Part shown: one piece after another, positions 29,236 to 37,327 of the stretch
Numbering within the stretch: position 1 is the first letter of the stretch
How the letters are laid out: each line of letters starts with the position of its first letter
Origin: a virus
Length of the DNA: 42,576 nucleotides
Virus record (IMG/VR): IMGVR_UViG_3300030329_003371
Span: 1 to 42,576 of that record
Strand: one strand, 5' to 3'
Notes under the pieces: model-generated
Database searches by the model: none
Told to the model about the DNA's origin: nothing
Seen by the model: the letters and a program-made list of their open reading frames with translations, nothing else
Translations under genes and position numbers: made by a program

Positions 29236-30945
29236 CTACTCCACAAACCTTGAGAAGTTATGGGACTTCTCAAATCGTAAAACATTAGTAAATTTATCAA
29301 CTAGCATATCTGTCTTGTGACTAATGATAAACACATTGGTATCAGAAACTAAGTCTCTAATAATTTTCATGAACTCATCAGTCCCTGTAGTATCTAGGCT
29401 ACTATCAAATACCTCATCCATAATTAACAAATTAGTGCTAGCACTATTCTTTAACTTAGCAATTGCTCTCCATGTGAATAGCAACGCTAAATCAATCCTC
29501 ATCTTTTCACCTTCACTAAATGACTCATACGAAAAGTCATCTCTGAATCTGGACTTGATTGTTTCGTTAAACTGCTCATCGAGTTCGAACTGTACAAAGA
29601 AGTCCATAGCAGCTAGATACTTATTTATTAGCTTGTTCATAATAGGAACATACTGCTTAATGATTCTAGCTTTGATGCCAGTGTCTTTCAACAACCTCTG
29701 GCCTAGATCGTATACGTTTTGCTTCTCAACTAACTCACAATGGATTTCATATTGTGCATCCTTTTCTACAAGCAATGCATCGATCTTCTTACGTTCATCT
29801 TCAATTGTATTATCAGAGACAGCATCAACTAATGACTTCAATTCCTTTATGTACAGATCTTTTGAGTTGATGATTGATTGTGTGTCTATTAGTTGATGCT
29901 GTTCCTCTGTTAACTTAGCTGTGATATCAACAATCTCAGCTAATCTTGCATTCTTAGTATCCAACATATCTTGTAACTGGTCAACACCCAATTCGACTTC
30001 AGCTTTTTTACTTGTTTTGTTATCGATATGGGTATGCTTATGGTTCTCGTCCAGTGGCTGCTTGCACGTTGGACATTCATCATGGTTCTCAAAGAATGCA
30101 ACCTCCTTCTCCAACTTATTAACCTTGTTAACAAGCTGGTCCATAATCTTCTCACTCTGCCTTAGCTGCTTTGTAACTTCTTCCTTATCAGCAATCTGCT
30201 CTTGTAGCTTGGTTATCTTTGTCTGATGAGTACCAGCAACAATCTTCAACGAATTAATCTCAAACTGTACTTGTTCTATCTGCTCCTTCTTCTGAGCAAC
30301 ATCATCATCCTGTTGAGTCTGTAGTTGATTAATGTGCTCGTGCATCATATCAATCTTTTGCTCAAGTAAGTCTAGCTGATACTTAGTTTCTTGTAGCTTG
30401 CTTTTGTTATCAGACACCTTATCCTTTAGCAACATAGACATAACAGAGAACACTCCAATGTCGAGTAGGTCTTCAATAACCTCTCTACGTTCATTGGTTC
30501 TCAGTTGCATAAATGGTACAAAGTTGGATGAGCCTAGGACAACAATCTGTGTAAATGATTTGTGATTGATCTTTAGAATTTGCTTCTCAAGTACTTCTTG
30601 ATAGTCTCTAGCATTTGCATCTTGGTTTAGTAGCTTATCGTCTTGCCATACCTCAAACAACCTTGGCTTTAGACCTCTTACAATCTTATACTTGGTTCTG
30701 TTGATCTTAAACTCAACCTCAACAACCATATGGTTCTTGTTAACAGAATTAACTAATTGGGTTGTTGCTATACGACGAAATGCTTTGCCATATAATCCAT
30801 ATGCAATAGCATCAATCATCGTAGACTTACCAGCGCCATTATCACCAATGATTAGTGTTGAGGCATTGGTATTAAGATTGATCTCGGTCCAGAAGTCCCC
30901 ATAGGACAAGAAGTTTTGGAATCTTACTTTTTCAAATACTATCAT
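29236..30945 (-). CDS. 46: Recombination endonuclease subunit gp46 (Rad50-like)
   Basis: 569 residues (T4 gp46 is 560). The N-terminal Walker A is IGDNGAGKSTMIDA near residue 40. Long coiled coils flank a zinc hook (CPTCKQPL) in the middle. The C-terminal signature FSEGEKMRIDLALL and Walker B LLIMDEVFDSSLD complete the SMC-type ATPase. With gp47 it processes DNA ends, making 3' single strands for UvsX-driven replication and degrading host DNA. It overlaps gp47 by four bases. Confidence 0.96.
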   Translation of the reverse strand: MIVFEKVRFQNFLSYGDFWTEINLNTNASTLIIGDNGAGKSTMIDAIAYGLYGKAFRRIATTQLVNSVNKNHMVVEVEFKINRTKYKIVRGLKPRLFEVWQDDKLLNQDANARDYQEVLEKQILKINHKSFTQIVVLGSSNFVPFMQLRTNERREVIEDLLDIGVFSVMSMLLKDKVSDNKSKLQETKYQLDLLEQKIDMMHEHINQLQTQQDDDVAQKKEQIEQVQFEINSLKIVAGTHQTKITKLQEQIADKEEVTKQLRQSEKIMDQLVNKVNKLEKEVAFFENHDECPTCKQPLDENHKHTHIDNKTSKKAEVELGVDQLQDMLDTKNARLAEIVDITAKLTEEQHQLIDTQSIINSKDLYIKELKSLVDAVSDNTIEDERKKIDALLVEKDAQYEIHCELVEKQNVYDLGQRLLKDTGIKARIIKQYVPIMNKLINKYLAAMDFFVQFELDEQFNETIKSRFRDDFSYESFSEGEKMRIDLALLFTWRAIAKLKNSASTNLLIMDEVFDSSLDTTGTDEFMKIIRDLVSDTNVFIISHKTDMLVDKFTNVLRFEKSHNFSRFVE

Positions 30946-32003
30946 TCTATACTAAGCGCTTCATTATATAAATTTCTCATCAAGACATTCAACTCATTTT
31001 TATTAGTCTTGATTTCCAAACTGTCGATATAGTTACTAACAATCGACAATGTGTCTTCTGCTTCATTTACAATCTCATCGTCATCATCTAGGTCTAGGTT
31101 TAGATGATCCTCAACAACCTGAACATTGATAGGTGCCTGGTTCTCGAGGCTTGTAATGAACGCATCAAACAAAGCTGGGTTATTCTTATTCTTGATAATT
31201 ACCTTGATATACTTATCCTTCATATTTTCAAAGTCAAATACATCTAAATGATCGAAGGTTAGTTTATCATCATCGTACCATAACTTATAGAACAGCTTAT
31301 ATGGGTTCTCAATGAACTCTAACTCTCTTGTGTCAGTATCAAACATATGAAATCCTTTTGGATCATCATAGCATGACCATGTCATCTCATAGGCTGTTCC
31401 TAAGTAACTAATGTTTCCTACAGTAGAACGATGATGGTAATGCCCACTGCAAACAAGATCAAACTTGCTAAAACTTTCAGCATCGAATCCTTCATACGAT
31501 GGCATCCCTTTATACATTTGAAATCCGTTGAGCTCAAGGTGTCCCAATAGTACTTGAGCTCTGCTACTTTTTATCTCGTCCCAACAGAGATCAAAGTTGT
31601 CTCTGCAGATCCAAGGCATTAACAAAATATCCAAACCATCCATATTAAGAGTATGTGGCACACTCCATTCATGACAATTATCATACCCATCGAGCAGCAA
31701 GTCAATGCTGTTAACCTCTAATGTGTTCTTATATGTTATGTCATGGTTGCCGACTATGATATGTGTTTCGATCTCTCTTTCTTTCAGAGGATCGAAGAAC
31801 ATCTCCTTTGCGGCCTTTAGTGATGTGTAGGATATAAATTTACGTCTGTCGAAGGTATCACCAAGATTAATTACATTGGTAATGTTGTGCTCATCCAAGT
31901 AAGGAAAGAACACCCTATCATAGAACATCTTTTGGTGCTCGGCAACTTTTTGGTTATCGTTCCGAGCACCAAAGTGTAAATCAGTAACAAACGCTATCTT
32001 CAT
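30942..32003 (-). CDS. 47: Recombination endonuclease subunit gp47 (Mre11-like)
   Basis: 353 residues with the metallophosphatase motifs in order: FVTDLHFGAR, NLGDTFDRRKF, IIVGNHDITY and CSGHYHHRST. These bind two metal ions at the nuclease site. It is the Mre11 partner of gp46. The start overlaps the small upstream gene by four bases. The C-terminal third is acidic and probably contacts gp46. Confidence 0.96.
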   Translation of the reverse strand: MKIAFVTDLHFGARNDNQKVAEHQKMFYDRVFFPYLDEHNITNVINLGDTFDRRKFISYTSLKAAKEMFFDPLKEREIETHIIVGNHDITYKNTLEVNSIDLLLDGYDNCHEWSVPHTLNMDGLDILLMPWICRDNFDLCWDEIKSSRAQVLLGHLELNGFQMYKGMPSYEGFDAESFSKFDLVCSGHYHHRSTVGNISYLGTAYEMTWSCYDDPKGFHMFDTDTRELEFIENPYKLFYKLWYDDDKLTFDHLDVFDFENMKDKYIKVIIKNKNNPALFDAFITSLENQAPINVQVVEDHLNLDLDDDDEIVNEAEDTLSIVSNYIDSLEIKTNKNELNVLMRNLYNEALSIE

Positions 32004-32182
32004 AGACGACGGCTCTTCTCTTGTCGAGCTCGTTCTTTATAAAACCTGGCCGTTTCCTTATTGATCACCTTTGATAAACTTTCAAGTTTCTGAGCATATA
32101 TGTCTCTATTCCAGACACTTTGCTTCTTGTTGCGTACTTCTTTAATCCAGTTTTCAACAACAGATGGAATTGGTTCTGCCAT
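32000..32182 (-). CDS. Hypothetical basic protein, 60 aa
   Basis: I prefer ATG 32182 (AEPIPSVVENWI), preceded by GAGGAACAAG. The longer frame to 32266 would run through the gp55 end. The protein is helical and basic towards its C-terminus (RARQEKSRR). It lies between gp55 and gp47, where marine T4-like phages often have such a gene. The function is unknown. Confidence 0.65.
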   Translation of the reverse strand: MAEPIPSVVENWIKEVRNKKQSVWNRDIYAQKLESLSKVINKETARFYKERARQEKSRRL

Positions 32183-32192
32183 AACTTGTTCC

Positions 32193-32741
32193 TCATTTGT
32201 AGAAGACCTCGACACCACGTGGTGGTTTGGGCTTAGGTTTCTTCTTCTTAAATTCTTTTTCCTCAAAGCTGGTAACGAAGTCTTTCATGTAATCACTGCT
32301 TGTATTTGCATACGAAACATACCCACCATTACCGGTACTGTCAACAACTAACGTATCGTTTAATACTGCATTCTCCAAAGACTTGTGTTTGATATACAGC
32401 TGCTTCTTTTCTTTCTGTATACGTCTAAGAAATGCATAATAGATAATCTGTGTGAAATAGGCAAACGGATTTTTTGACTTTTCAGGGTCAAAGTTATCAA
32501 TATAGTTCACACAGTTTTCAATCCCATCACAAACCATTTCATCCTTAAATGTATAGTTTGCAAAATTGGGCTTTGTGGCTAAACGGTTTGCTATTTGTAG
32601 TAGACATTCTCCAATATAGTCTGGTATACGAGGCTTATTATCTCCTGATTGTTCAGCTTCGTCAACAGATTTTTTATAGTCTACCATTACGAGATACAAT
32701 TGCTTGTTATCTACGTAGTGCCTGCCCCCCTTTCTAGGCAT
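32193..32741 (-). CDS. 55: Late-transcription sigma factor gp55
   Basis: 182 residues (T4: 185). NYTFKDEMVCDGIENCV and FDPEKSKNPFAYFTQI followed by FLRRIQKEKKQ, the sigma region-2 core of gp55, match T4 closely. gp55 replaces the host sigma and directs RNA polymerase to TATAAATA boxes. Such boxes are seen at both ends of this window. The start overlaps the end of the Sm-like gene by one base. Its C-terminal tail is basic (EFKKKKPKPKPP), unlike T4, where the end contacts the clamp. Confidence 0.92.
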   Translation of the reverse strand: MPRKGGRHYVDNKQLYLVMVDYKKSVDEAEQSGDNKPRIPDYIGECLLQIANRLATKPNFANYTFKDEMVCDGIENCVNYIDNFDPEKSKNPFAYFTQIIYYAFLRRIQKEKKQLYIKHKSLENAVLNDTLVVDSTGNGGYVSYANTSSDYMKDFVTSFEEKEFKKKKPKPKPPRGVEVFYK

Positions 32742-33118
32742 CAGTGCACCGTCTTACCAGCTCCGAGAGCAAGCTCTCGGATATGCTCCTTATATTCTTT
32801 AATCTTTTTTTCTTCATCACTTTGAACCTCGTGTACTGTTTCCACATTTTTTATATACATCTCGTAGTTTTCTATTACCGGCTTGGTAACATCAGTACGA
32901 TAAAATACTAGGTCAGACTGTTTAAAGTCTTGAACATCTCCATAACTAAACAACAGGTAATCTGAACATACAATCCAAGTATGGCCAGTCGGACTTATAG
33001 AACGGTGCAGTTGCACAGGTCGTCTTATAGTCACAAATTCGTCATCTATTCTCTCAATTATACCCATGACCTCTTCACCGTTGAATAGTTTTATTACAAC
33101 ATATTCTTCGTCGGACAT
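32741..33118 (-). CDS. Sm/Hfq-like fold protein candidate, 125 aa
   Basis: The first 45 residues (VIKLFNGEEVMGIIERIDDE, then FVTIRRPVQL) follow an Sm1-type strand order in which a G-E-x-x-G-x-I turn is prominent. The rest is helical and acidic, then basic. Proteins like this precede gp55 in marine T4-like genomes. An RNA-binding or transcription role is plausible from fold and location, but neither is shown. It overlaps gp55 by one base and follows UvsW after three bases. Confidence 0.55.
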   Translation of the reverse strand: MSDEEYVVIKLFNGEEVMGIIERIDDEFVTIRRPVQLHRSISPTGHTWIVCSDYLLFSYGDVQDFKQSDLVFYRTDVTKPVIENYEMYIKNVETVHEVQSDEEKKIKEYKEHIRELALGAGKTVH

Positions 33119-33121
33119 TTT

Positions 33122-34555
33122 CTACTCCTTTAGGTTATAACTGTGAATACTATACTCAAATTGTTCTTCATTATACAGCTTTACTCGTTCACCATAATGT
33201 CGAAGTGTATAGTTAATCCACTTTCCATTTTGTAGATCATCAACAATATCATACAATTTACTCTTGTCTTTACTCTCGTGCGTTCTTAATGATCTACCAA
33301 TAGATTGTAGAACGCGTATCTTAGATTTGGAAGGAGCACCAAAAATTATGTTATGCAAGTTCTTAATATTAATGCCTGTACTAAATGTTCCATATGAGGC
33401 AACAATTAATGCATTTGTATCATTCTCAACAATTTCTCTTATTTCATTTCGTTCTTCACCTTTTACACCACCGTAAACAAAGTGGCTGTTCTTTTCTAGT
33501 GACTGGGCCATATCAAACAATTCCTGGCCATGTCGAACAAAATTAAATAATAGTAACGAATTTCCTTCCAAAACCTTGCATAACTTAATTATAAACTCAT
33601 TTCTAGCACCACTATCTACGAGATAGTTTATCTCGTCTCTGTACTTAGCTCTTGCTTGCCTCTTTCTATTTTGTTCATGATGCTTTAGTACACATATATT
33701 TATCTTCAAATCTGCTAAATTCTTCTTTTCTATTAGTTCTGCAGTGGAAGTTACTTTTTCAACGGGGCCAAACAGTCCTTCAAGAACTAATCTATGCGTC
33801 TGAGATCCATCGAGTGTACCAGTAAACCCAAATCTGTATGGTGTGTTATCAAGTTTTGACATAATATTGGTGAGTGATTTTGCCTTGAAAAGGTGGGCCT
33901 CATCTCCAATAACCACGTTAAATTGCTTGAACCACTTCTTTGGCAGCTTGTAAATACTTTGCCAAGTAGTGACAGTAATCTCATGCACAATCTCCTTATC
34001 TGCTCCAGCTGTTATTTTCTGTACTTCTTTGTCGTATCCATACTCTTGAAAGTCACTTGCCATTTGATGAACAAGTGCAGTTGTTGGAACAACTATTAGC
34101 TTTTTCATTGTAGCATAGTGGCGGCAAAGCATATAGATGATCAGGGACTTACCAGAAGCTGTAGGAGACAGAAGAAGACACCTGCGGTTACGTACTGCAT
34201 GTGCTATGGCACTCTTCTGGTAGTCCCTTGGCTCGAGTGTTAATTGCACACTCTTTGCCAGATCATCTACTTCACTATCTTCAAAGATAGCTTTGGTCGT
34301 TAGTTTTTTATCGACTTCTATCGGAATGTCTCTAACTCGACAAAAGTCACAAATATAGTCTGTTAAACCAACATAAATGCTCCTCGTCACTTGGTTAAAC
34401 AGACGAATCTTTCCATCCCAATGTCTGTTTCTGACTGCCGGCATAAACTTAGCACCTGGTACATCAAACGTAAAATAATCTGACAGCTCTTGAGCTTCAG
34501 ATGGTTCACACTCAACCTTTAAATGTAAATCGTTTGCATACTTCAGACTGATCAT
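33122..34555 (-). CDS. uvsW: DNA helicase UvsW
   Basis: 477 residues (T4: 503). Superfamily 2 motifs are in order: LLLSPTASGKSLII (Walker A), VVPTTALVHQM (Ia), IGDEAHLFKAKS (II), FGFTGTLDGS (III) and QSIGRSLRTHESKDK (VI). UvsW unwinds R-loops and branched DNA, moving T4 replication from origin to recombination mode. It overlaps UvsY by four bases. All motifs look intact. Confidence 0.95.
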   Translation of the reverse strand: MISLKYANDLHLKVECEPSEAQELSDYFTFDVPGAKFMPAVRNRHWDGKIRLFNQVTRSIYVGLTDYICDFCRVRDIPIEVDKKLTTKAIFEDSEVDDLAKSVQLTLEPRDYQKSAIAHAVRNRRCLLLSPTASGKSLIIYMLCRHYATMKKLIVVPTTALVHQMASDFQEYGYDKEVQKITAGADKEIVHEITVTTWQSIYKLPKKWFKQFNVVIGDEAHLFKAKSLTNIMSKLDNTPYRFGFTGTLDGSQTHRLVLEGLFGPVEKVTSTAELIEKKNLADLKINICVLKHHEQNRKRQARAKYRDEINYLVDSGARNEFIIKLCKVLEGNSLLLFNFVRHGQELFDMAQSLEKNSHFVYGGVKGEERNEIREIVENDTNALIVASYGTFSTGINIKNLHNIIFGAPSKSKIRVLQSIGRSLRTHESKDKSKLYDIVDDLQNGKWINYTLRHYGERVKLYNEEQFEYSIHSYNLKE

Positions 34556-34989
34556 ATACCGACCTTAAACTTTTCCCAGGTAATAGCATTATTGATTTGA
34601 TAACTTCGTATACTTAATGTCTTGATTACACTTTCAAGAAACTCAACCTTCTCCTTTAGATACTCTACTTTAAGATCCATTGCAGCTACATCTTTATCTG
34701 CTTCTACATGCATTGGTACATCTTGCTTGAGTATCTTTAATGGATTCTGATCCCATCCAAGACTATCAAGATCCTCTTCAGACATAATACCCATATACCA
34801 AATAGCTTTATTCTTTTTTAGCAACTGAAGGTCCTTCTTTGCTTTTGTATATGATAGCCTCTCGTGACTGAAAAACTTATAGTACTTGTGGTGTAGCTGA
34901 GGGATTTTGATAGACTCTTCACCTAGCTCGGTCCTATCGATCTTGCTGTCGGCATCCCATTCATCCCAATAAAAGTCAAGTTTAGCCAT
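34552..34989 (-). CDS. uvsY: Recombination mediator UvsY
   Basis: 145 residues, of the marine-phage UvsY type: KIDRTELGEESIKIPQLHHK, KYYKFFSHERL, LKILKQDV and KVEFLESVIKTL with NNAITWEKFKVGI at the end. UvsY loads UvsX on gp32-covered DNA. The gene has its own sigma70 promoter just upstream (35042-35014). A GGAG box precedes the start. Confidence 0.9.
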   Translation of the reverse strand: MAKLDFYWDEWDADSKIDRTELGEESIKIPQLHHKYYKFFSHERLSYTKAKKDLQLLKKNKAIWYMGIMSEEDLDSLGWDQNPLKILKQDVPMHVEADKDVAAMDLKVEYLKEKVEFLESVIKTLSIRSYQINNAITWEKFKVGI

Positions 34990-35013
34990 AGTGTTCTCCT
35001 AACCACAACCCGC

Positions 35014-35042
35014 ATTATACTGCGGTCTGCGGGAGAGGTCAA
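35014..35042 (-). promoter_or_regulatory. Sigma70-type early promoter for the uvsY-uvsW-gp55 unit
   Basis: On the minus strand TTGACC (35042-35037), a 17-base spacer, and a perfect TATAAT (35019-35014). It marks the switch from late virion genes upstream to early genes downstream. The downstream genes overlap so closely that the transcript may reach far into the deazaguanine cluster. Confidence 0.85.
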
Positions 35043-35046
35043 CTCA

Positions 35047-35649
35047 TTATTTGGTGATGAATGCTGATGTAGATACTTCGTCCCGTCCACCGGAGCCGAG
35101 ATCAAATATTTTGAATTGTCTATATCGGAACGAAACCTGACACTCAATGTAGTTGACACTCGTTTCTTGTGTAGTGAATGTAATGTCAGAAAGGCTTACT
35201 GGATAAGCGTCTTCATAAAGGATTGACATATTAGGTTGCATTGCAGAGTTGGTAATCGTTAATGTAGCATCACTGAATGCTGCATTTTGATCGAGGGATA
35301 GTTTGGCATCCTCAGCTTTGTATATTTCTTTGGATTGTTGAAACGACTCTGGAAAACCTAACTGGATCATCCAATTGTATAACTCAAGGTAGTTCTTCAT
35401 ATCTTCATCAACCTTGAATGTGATAAACAGATCTCCATATCTTAGATGATCACCAATCTGTGGTATCGATACAAATGGAGATGGTGTTTCCAAATCACCT
35501 AATTGAACTGAGGGTATGTTAGCAGACTGCAAGAAGTAGTTTGCATGTGGTATTTTTTGAATTGAGAAGTTGAAACCAAGCGGTGAAAGATAATTTGTAT
35601 TATCTGGTTGGTTTGCTAATGCTCCTACATTTTCTGAAGAGACTGCCAT
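35047..35649 (-). CDS. Tail-tube-like virion protein candidate, 200 aa
   Basis: A beta-rich protein with conserved-looking blocks LSPLGFNFSIQKIP, FLQSANIPSVQLGD, and YNWMIQLGFPESF. The general pattern resembles gp19/tail-tube-fold proteins of marine T4-like phages, including strands followed by a VEW-type ending, here VSFRYRQFKIFD. It is distinct from the gp19 at 41902-42453. It could be a second tube or baseplate-tube junction protein. It is the last late gene before the early promoter for uvsY and overlaps the Usg-like gene by 25 bases. Confidence 0.65.
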   Translation of the reverse strand: MAVSSENVGALANQPDNTNYLSPLGFNFSIQKIPHANYFLQSANIPSVQLGDLETPSPFVSIPQIGDHLRYGDLFITFKVDEDMKNYLELYNWMIQLGFPESFQQSKEIYKAEDAKLSLDQNAAFSDATLTITNSAMQPNMSILYEDAYPVSLSDITFTTQETSVNYIECQVSFRYRQFKIFDLGSGGRDEVSTSAFITK

Positions 35650-35864
35650 ATATCTACTGTCCTATAATCTGACTTCTTTGCAAAAGAGACTTGCACTTCA
35701 TTTATTACTGCATCAATTTCCTCATGCCAAAAATTAAGGAACTTATGTACCCGAGGTATCTCAGGAACAATGTCCTTTGTTTGCCAGATGAATTGATTAA
35801 GCACGTTATTGTAATCTGGCATCCAATAATAAACATGCACTGTTACCAATTCTTTTACTATCAT
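35625..35864 (-). CDS. Usg-family protein, 79 aa
   Basis: VHVYYWMPDYNNVLNQFIWQ and IPRVHKFLNFWHEEIDAVINE follow the pattern of the bacterial Usg family (YRMPDHPxLLQxxVWQ ... FPxLxxFLDFW), a small protein of unknown function known from alphaproteobacteria. I took ATG 35864 because the longer frame runs through the terminator into gp23. This start coincides with the predicted late start site, so the mRNA would be leaderless. Alternatives are GTG at 35840 or ATG at 35822. It overlaps the next gene by 25 bases. Confidence 0.7.
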   Translation of the reverse strand: MIVKELVTVHVYYWMPDYNNVLNQFIWQTKDIVPEIPRVHKFLNFWHEEIDAVINEVQVSFAKKSDYRTVDIWQSLQKM

Positions 35865-35869
35865 ATAGG

Positions 35870-35877
35870 TATTTATA
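35870..35877 (-). promoter_or_regulatory. T4-type late promoter
   Basis: Exact TATAAATA on the minus strand directly behind the gp23 terminator. It restarts late transcription for the Usg-like and tail-tube-like genes. Confidence 0.75.
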
Positions 35878-35879
35878 CA

Positions 35880-35909
35880 AAAAGAAAGGGGTGGTCCGAA
35901 GACCACCCC
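35880..35909 (-). terminator. Intrinsic terminator after gp23
   Basis: On the minus strand GGGGTGGTC (35909-35901), a TTCG tetraloop, GACCACCCC (35896-35888), then TTTCTTTTT. The nine-base-pair GC-rich stem with a UUCG loop is very stable. It lies 32 bases below the gp23 stop. Confidence 0.93.
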
Positions 35910-35940
35910 CAAGTAGATTACCGCTACTTTCTTCTTCTTA

Positions 35941-37302
35941 TTACATGATGTTATCGACGACGATCTTACGATAGTACTCGTTAGAATCAGCACCAAGCGC
36001 GCCAGTAGCTGCAAGAGCAGTTGTACCTCTGGCAAATGGATTCTCGATGACTCCATAACGAGTCTTGAATCCAATTTTTGGCTGGAAGGTGTCTTCACCA
36101 ACCGCACGGACCATCTGTAGTGGTACGTATGGGCAGTAGAACAGACCAGCATCAAAAGCGCTGGAGCCCTTATAACCGACGGTCATGTAGTTACCTGTCG
36201 TATAAGGATCAATGTAAACTCTAATTCTGCCGTTGAGAACACCAGCAAATGTGTTGCCTGTGTCATCTACGCTCAGGTTGTTAGAGTTAAGTGCTGGAGC
36301 GTAATCAAGAACACCCGCCATCTGAAGTGCCGAAGCAACATCCGAAGAGCAGATGATCATGTTACCTTTGCCCCGACGAGTGCCTTTGGCAATACTGTTT
36401 GCCTCACGCTCGATCTGGAACATAAGCCCCTTGAATTTTTCAACCATCCAACGACCGTTTGAGTCGGTGTCAAGGTCGAACTTACCGGCTGTGGTCGTGT
36501 CATCTTGGGCACCGACCTTAGCTACTACGTTAACTGTCCGGACAATCTCACGGTTGATCTCAGCAAGGATCTCTGTGGAGAGAATGTTGGCCAGCTCGGA
36601 CTCAGCGTCAAGACCGTGAATGGCTTTCAGGTCCTGTGCCAATTCCATTGTGTACTCAGCTTTGAGCGCTCTTGACTTTGCAGTCACAGCAATCTTCTCA
36701 ATGCTGAATGCCATTTCTGGGAACGCATTACCGGAACCGTCACCAAGACGTTCAGCCTGAGCTGTCGTCATGCCAGCGGCAAAGTTGTACAGTTCGACGT
36801 TAGAAGCCGAGCTGTTCAAGTAACCGTTACCAACGAACGTACCAAGGTTCTGAGTAGCAGCGCCAACTGTTGCGTTGGTCGAGCTATCTTTGTCCAAGGA
36901 ATGACCGGTATTAACTTCGTTATAGAATGTCTCTGTTCCAGACTGAGACGTAACCCTAGATCTCATGGCAAAGATAAGTCCGGTAGGACCAGTCATTGGC
37001 TGGACACCGCAAATATCATAAGCAACGAGGTTAGGCATTGCACGACGAACCAGGCTGATAAGCACTGGGTCGTAAATGTCAACAGCACCGTCACCAGCTG
37101 TGGATGACGAAGCACCCATGGCGTTGGTTGGCGCCGCTTCGAGCAATGACTGAGGATTAAAGCCCGCGGACTCTCTCAGAGCATTCTCTGTGTTTTCCAA
37201 AACAACAGCCGTTACATTGCGTTTGTGAACATCCTTAATTTCTTCGAGATCAGGATGCTCAAGGATAGGCTGCCACTTTGCTTTTAGTTCTTCTGTAAGC
37301 AT
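35941..37302 (-). CDS. 23: Major capsid protein gp23
   Basis: 453 residues of the T4 gp23 type. The N-terminal 60 residues form the pro-region cut by gp21. The capsid body shows LVRRAMPNLVAYDICGVQPM, TGLIFAMRS, ELANILSTEILAEINRE and a late RVYIDPY, all conserved marine gp23 blocks. It forms the hexamers of the head. Codon choice is more G+C-rich than in neighbouring genes, as expected for the most abundant phage protein. The start follows AAGGAG. No TATAAATA box stands directly before it. Confidence 0.97.
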   Translation of the reverse strand: MLTEELKAKWQPILEHPDLEEIKDVHKRNVTAVVLENTENALRESAGFNPQSLLEAAPTNAMGASSSTAGDGAVDIYDPVLISLVRRAMPNLVAYDICGVQPMTGPTGLIFAMRSRVTSQSGTETFYNEVNTGHSLDKDSSTNATVGAATQNLGTFVGNGYLNSSASNVELYNFAAGMTTAQAERLGDGSGNAFPEMAFSIEKIAVTAKSRALKAEYTMELAQDLKAIHGLDAESELANILSTEILAEINREIVRTVNVVAKVGAQDDTTTAGKFDLDTDSNGRWMVEKFKGLMFQIEREANSIAKGTRRGKGNMIICSSDVASALQMAGVLDYAPALNSNNLSVDDTGNTFAGVLNGRIRVYIDPYTTGNYMTVGYKGSSAFDAGLFYCPYVPLQMVRAVGEDTFQPKIGFKTRYGVIENPFARGTTALAATGALGADSNEYYRKIVVDNIM

Positions 37303-37327
37303 GTTGCTAACTCCTTTGAATATATCT

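Noticed and set aside
29324-29896. Long plus-strand frame of 190 codons
   Set aside because: It is entirely antisense to gp46, lacks a ribosome site and has a Ser/Leu-rich composition expected of a shadow frame.
35625-36155. Longer version of the Usg-like frame starting inside gp23
   Set aside because: It would read through the gp23 terminator hairpin and the late promoter. The conserved part begins only after 35864.
37303-37327. Late promoter directly before gp23
   Set aside because: The gap contains only GATATATTC, not TATAAATA. gp23 is probably transcribed from the gp22 promoter at 38470-38463.
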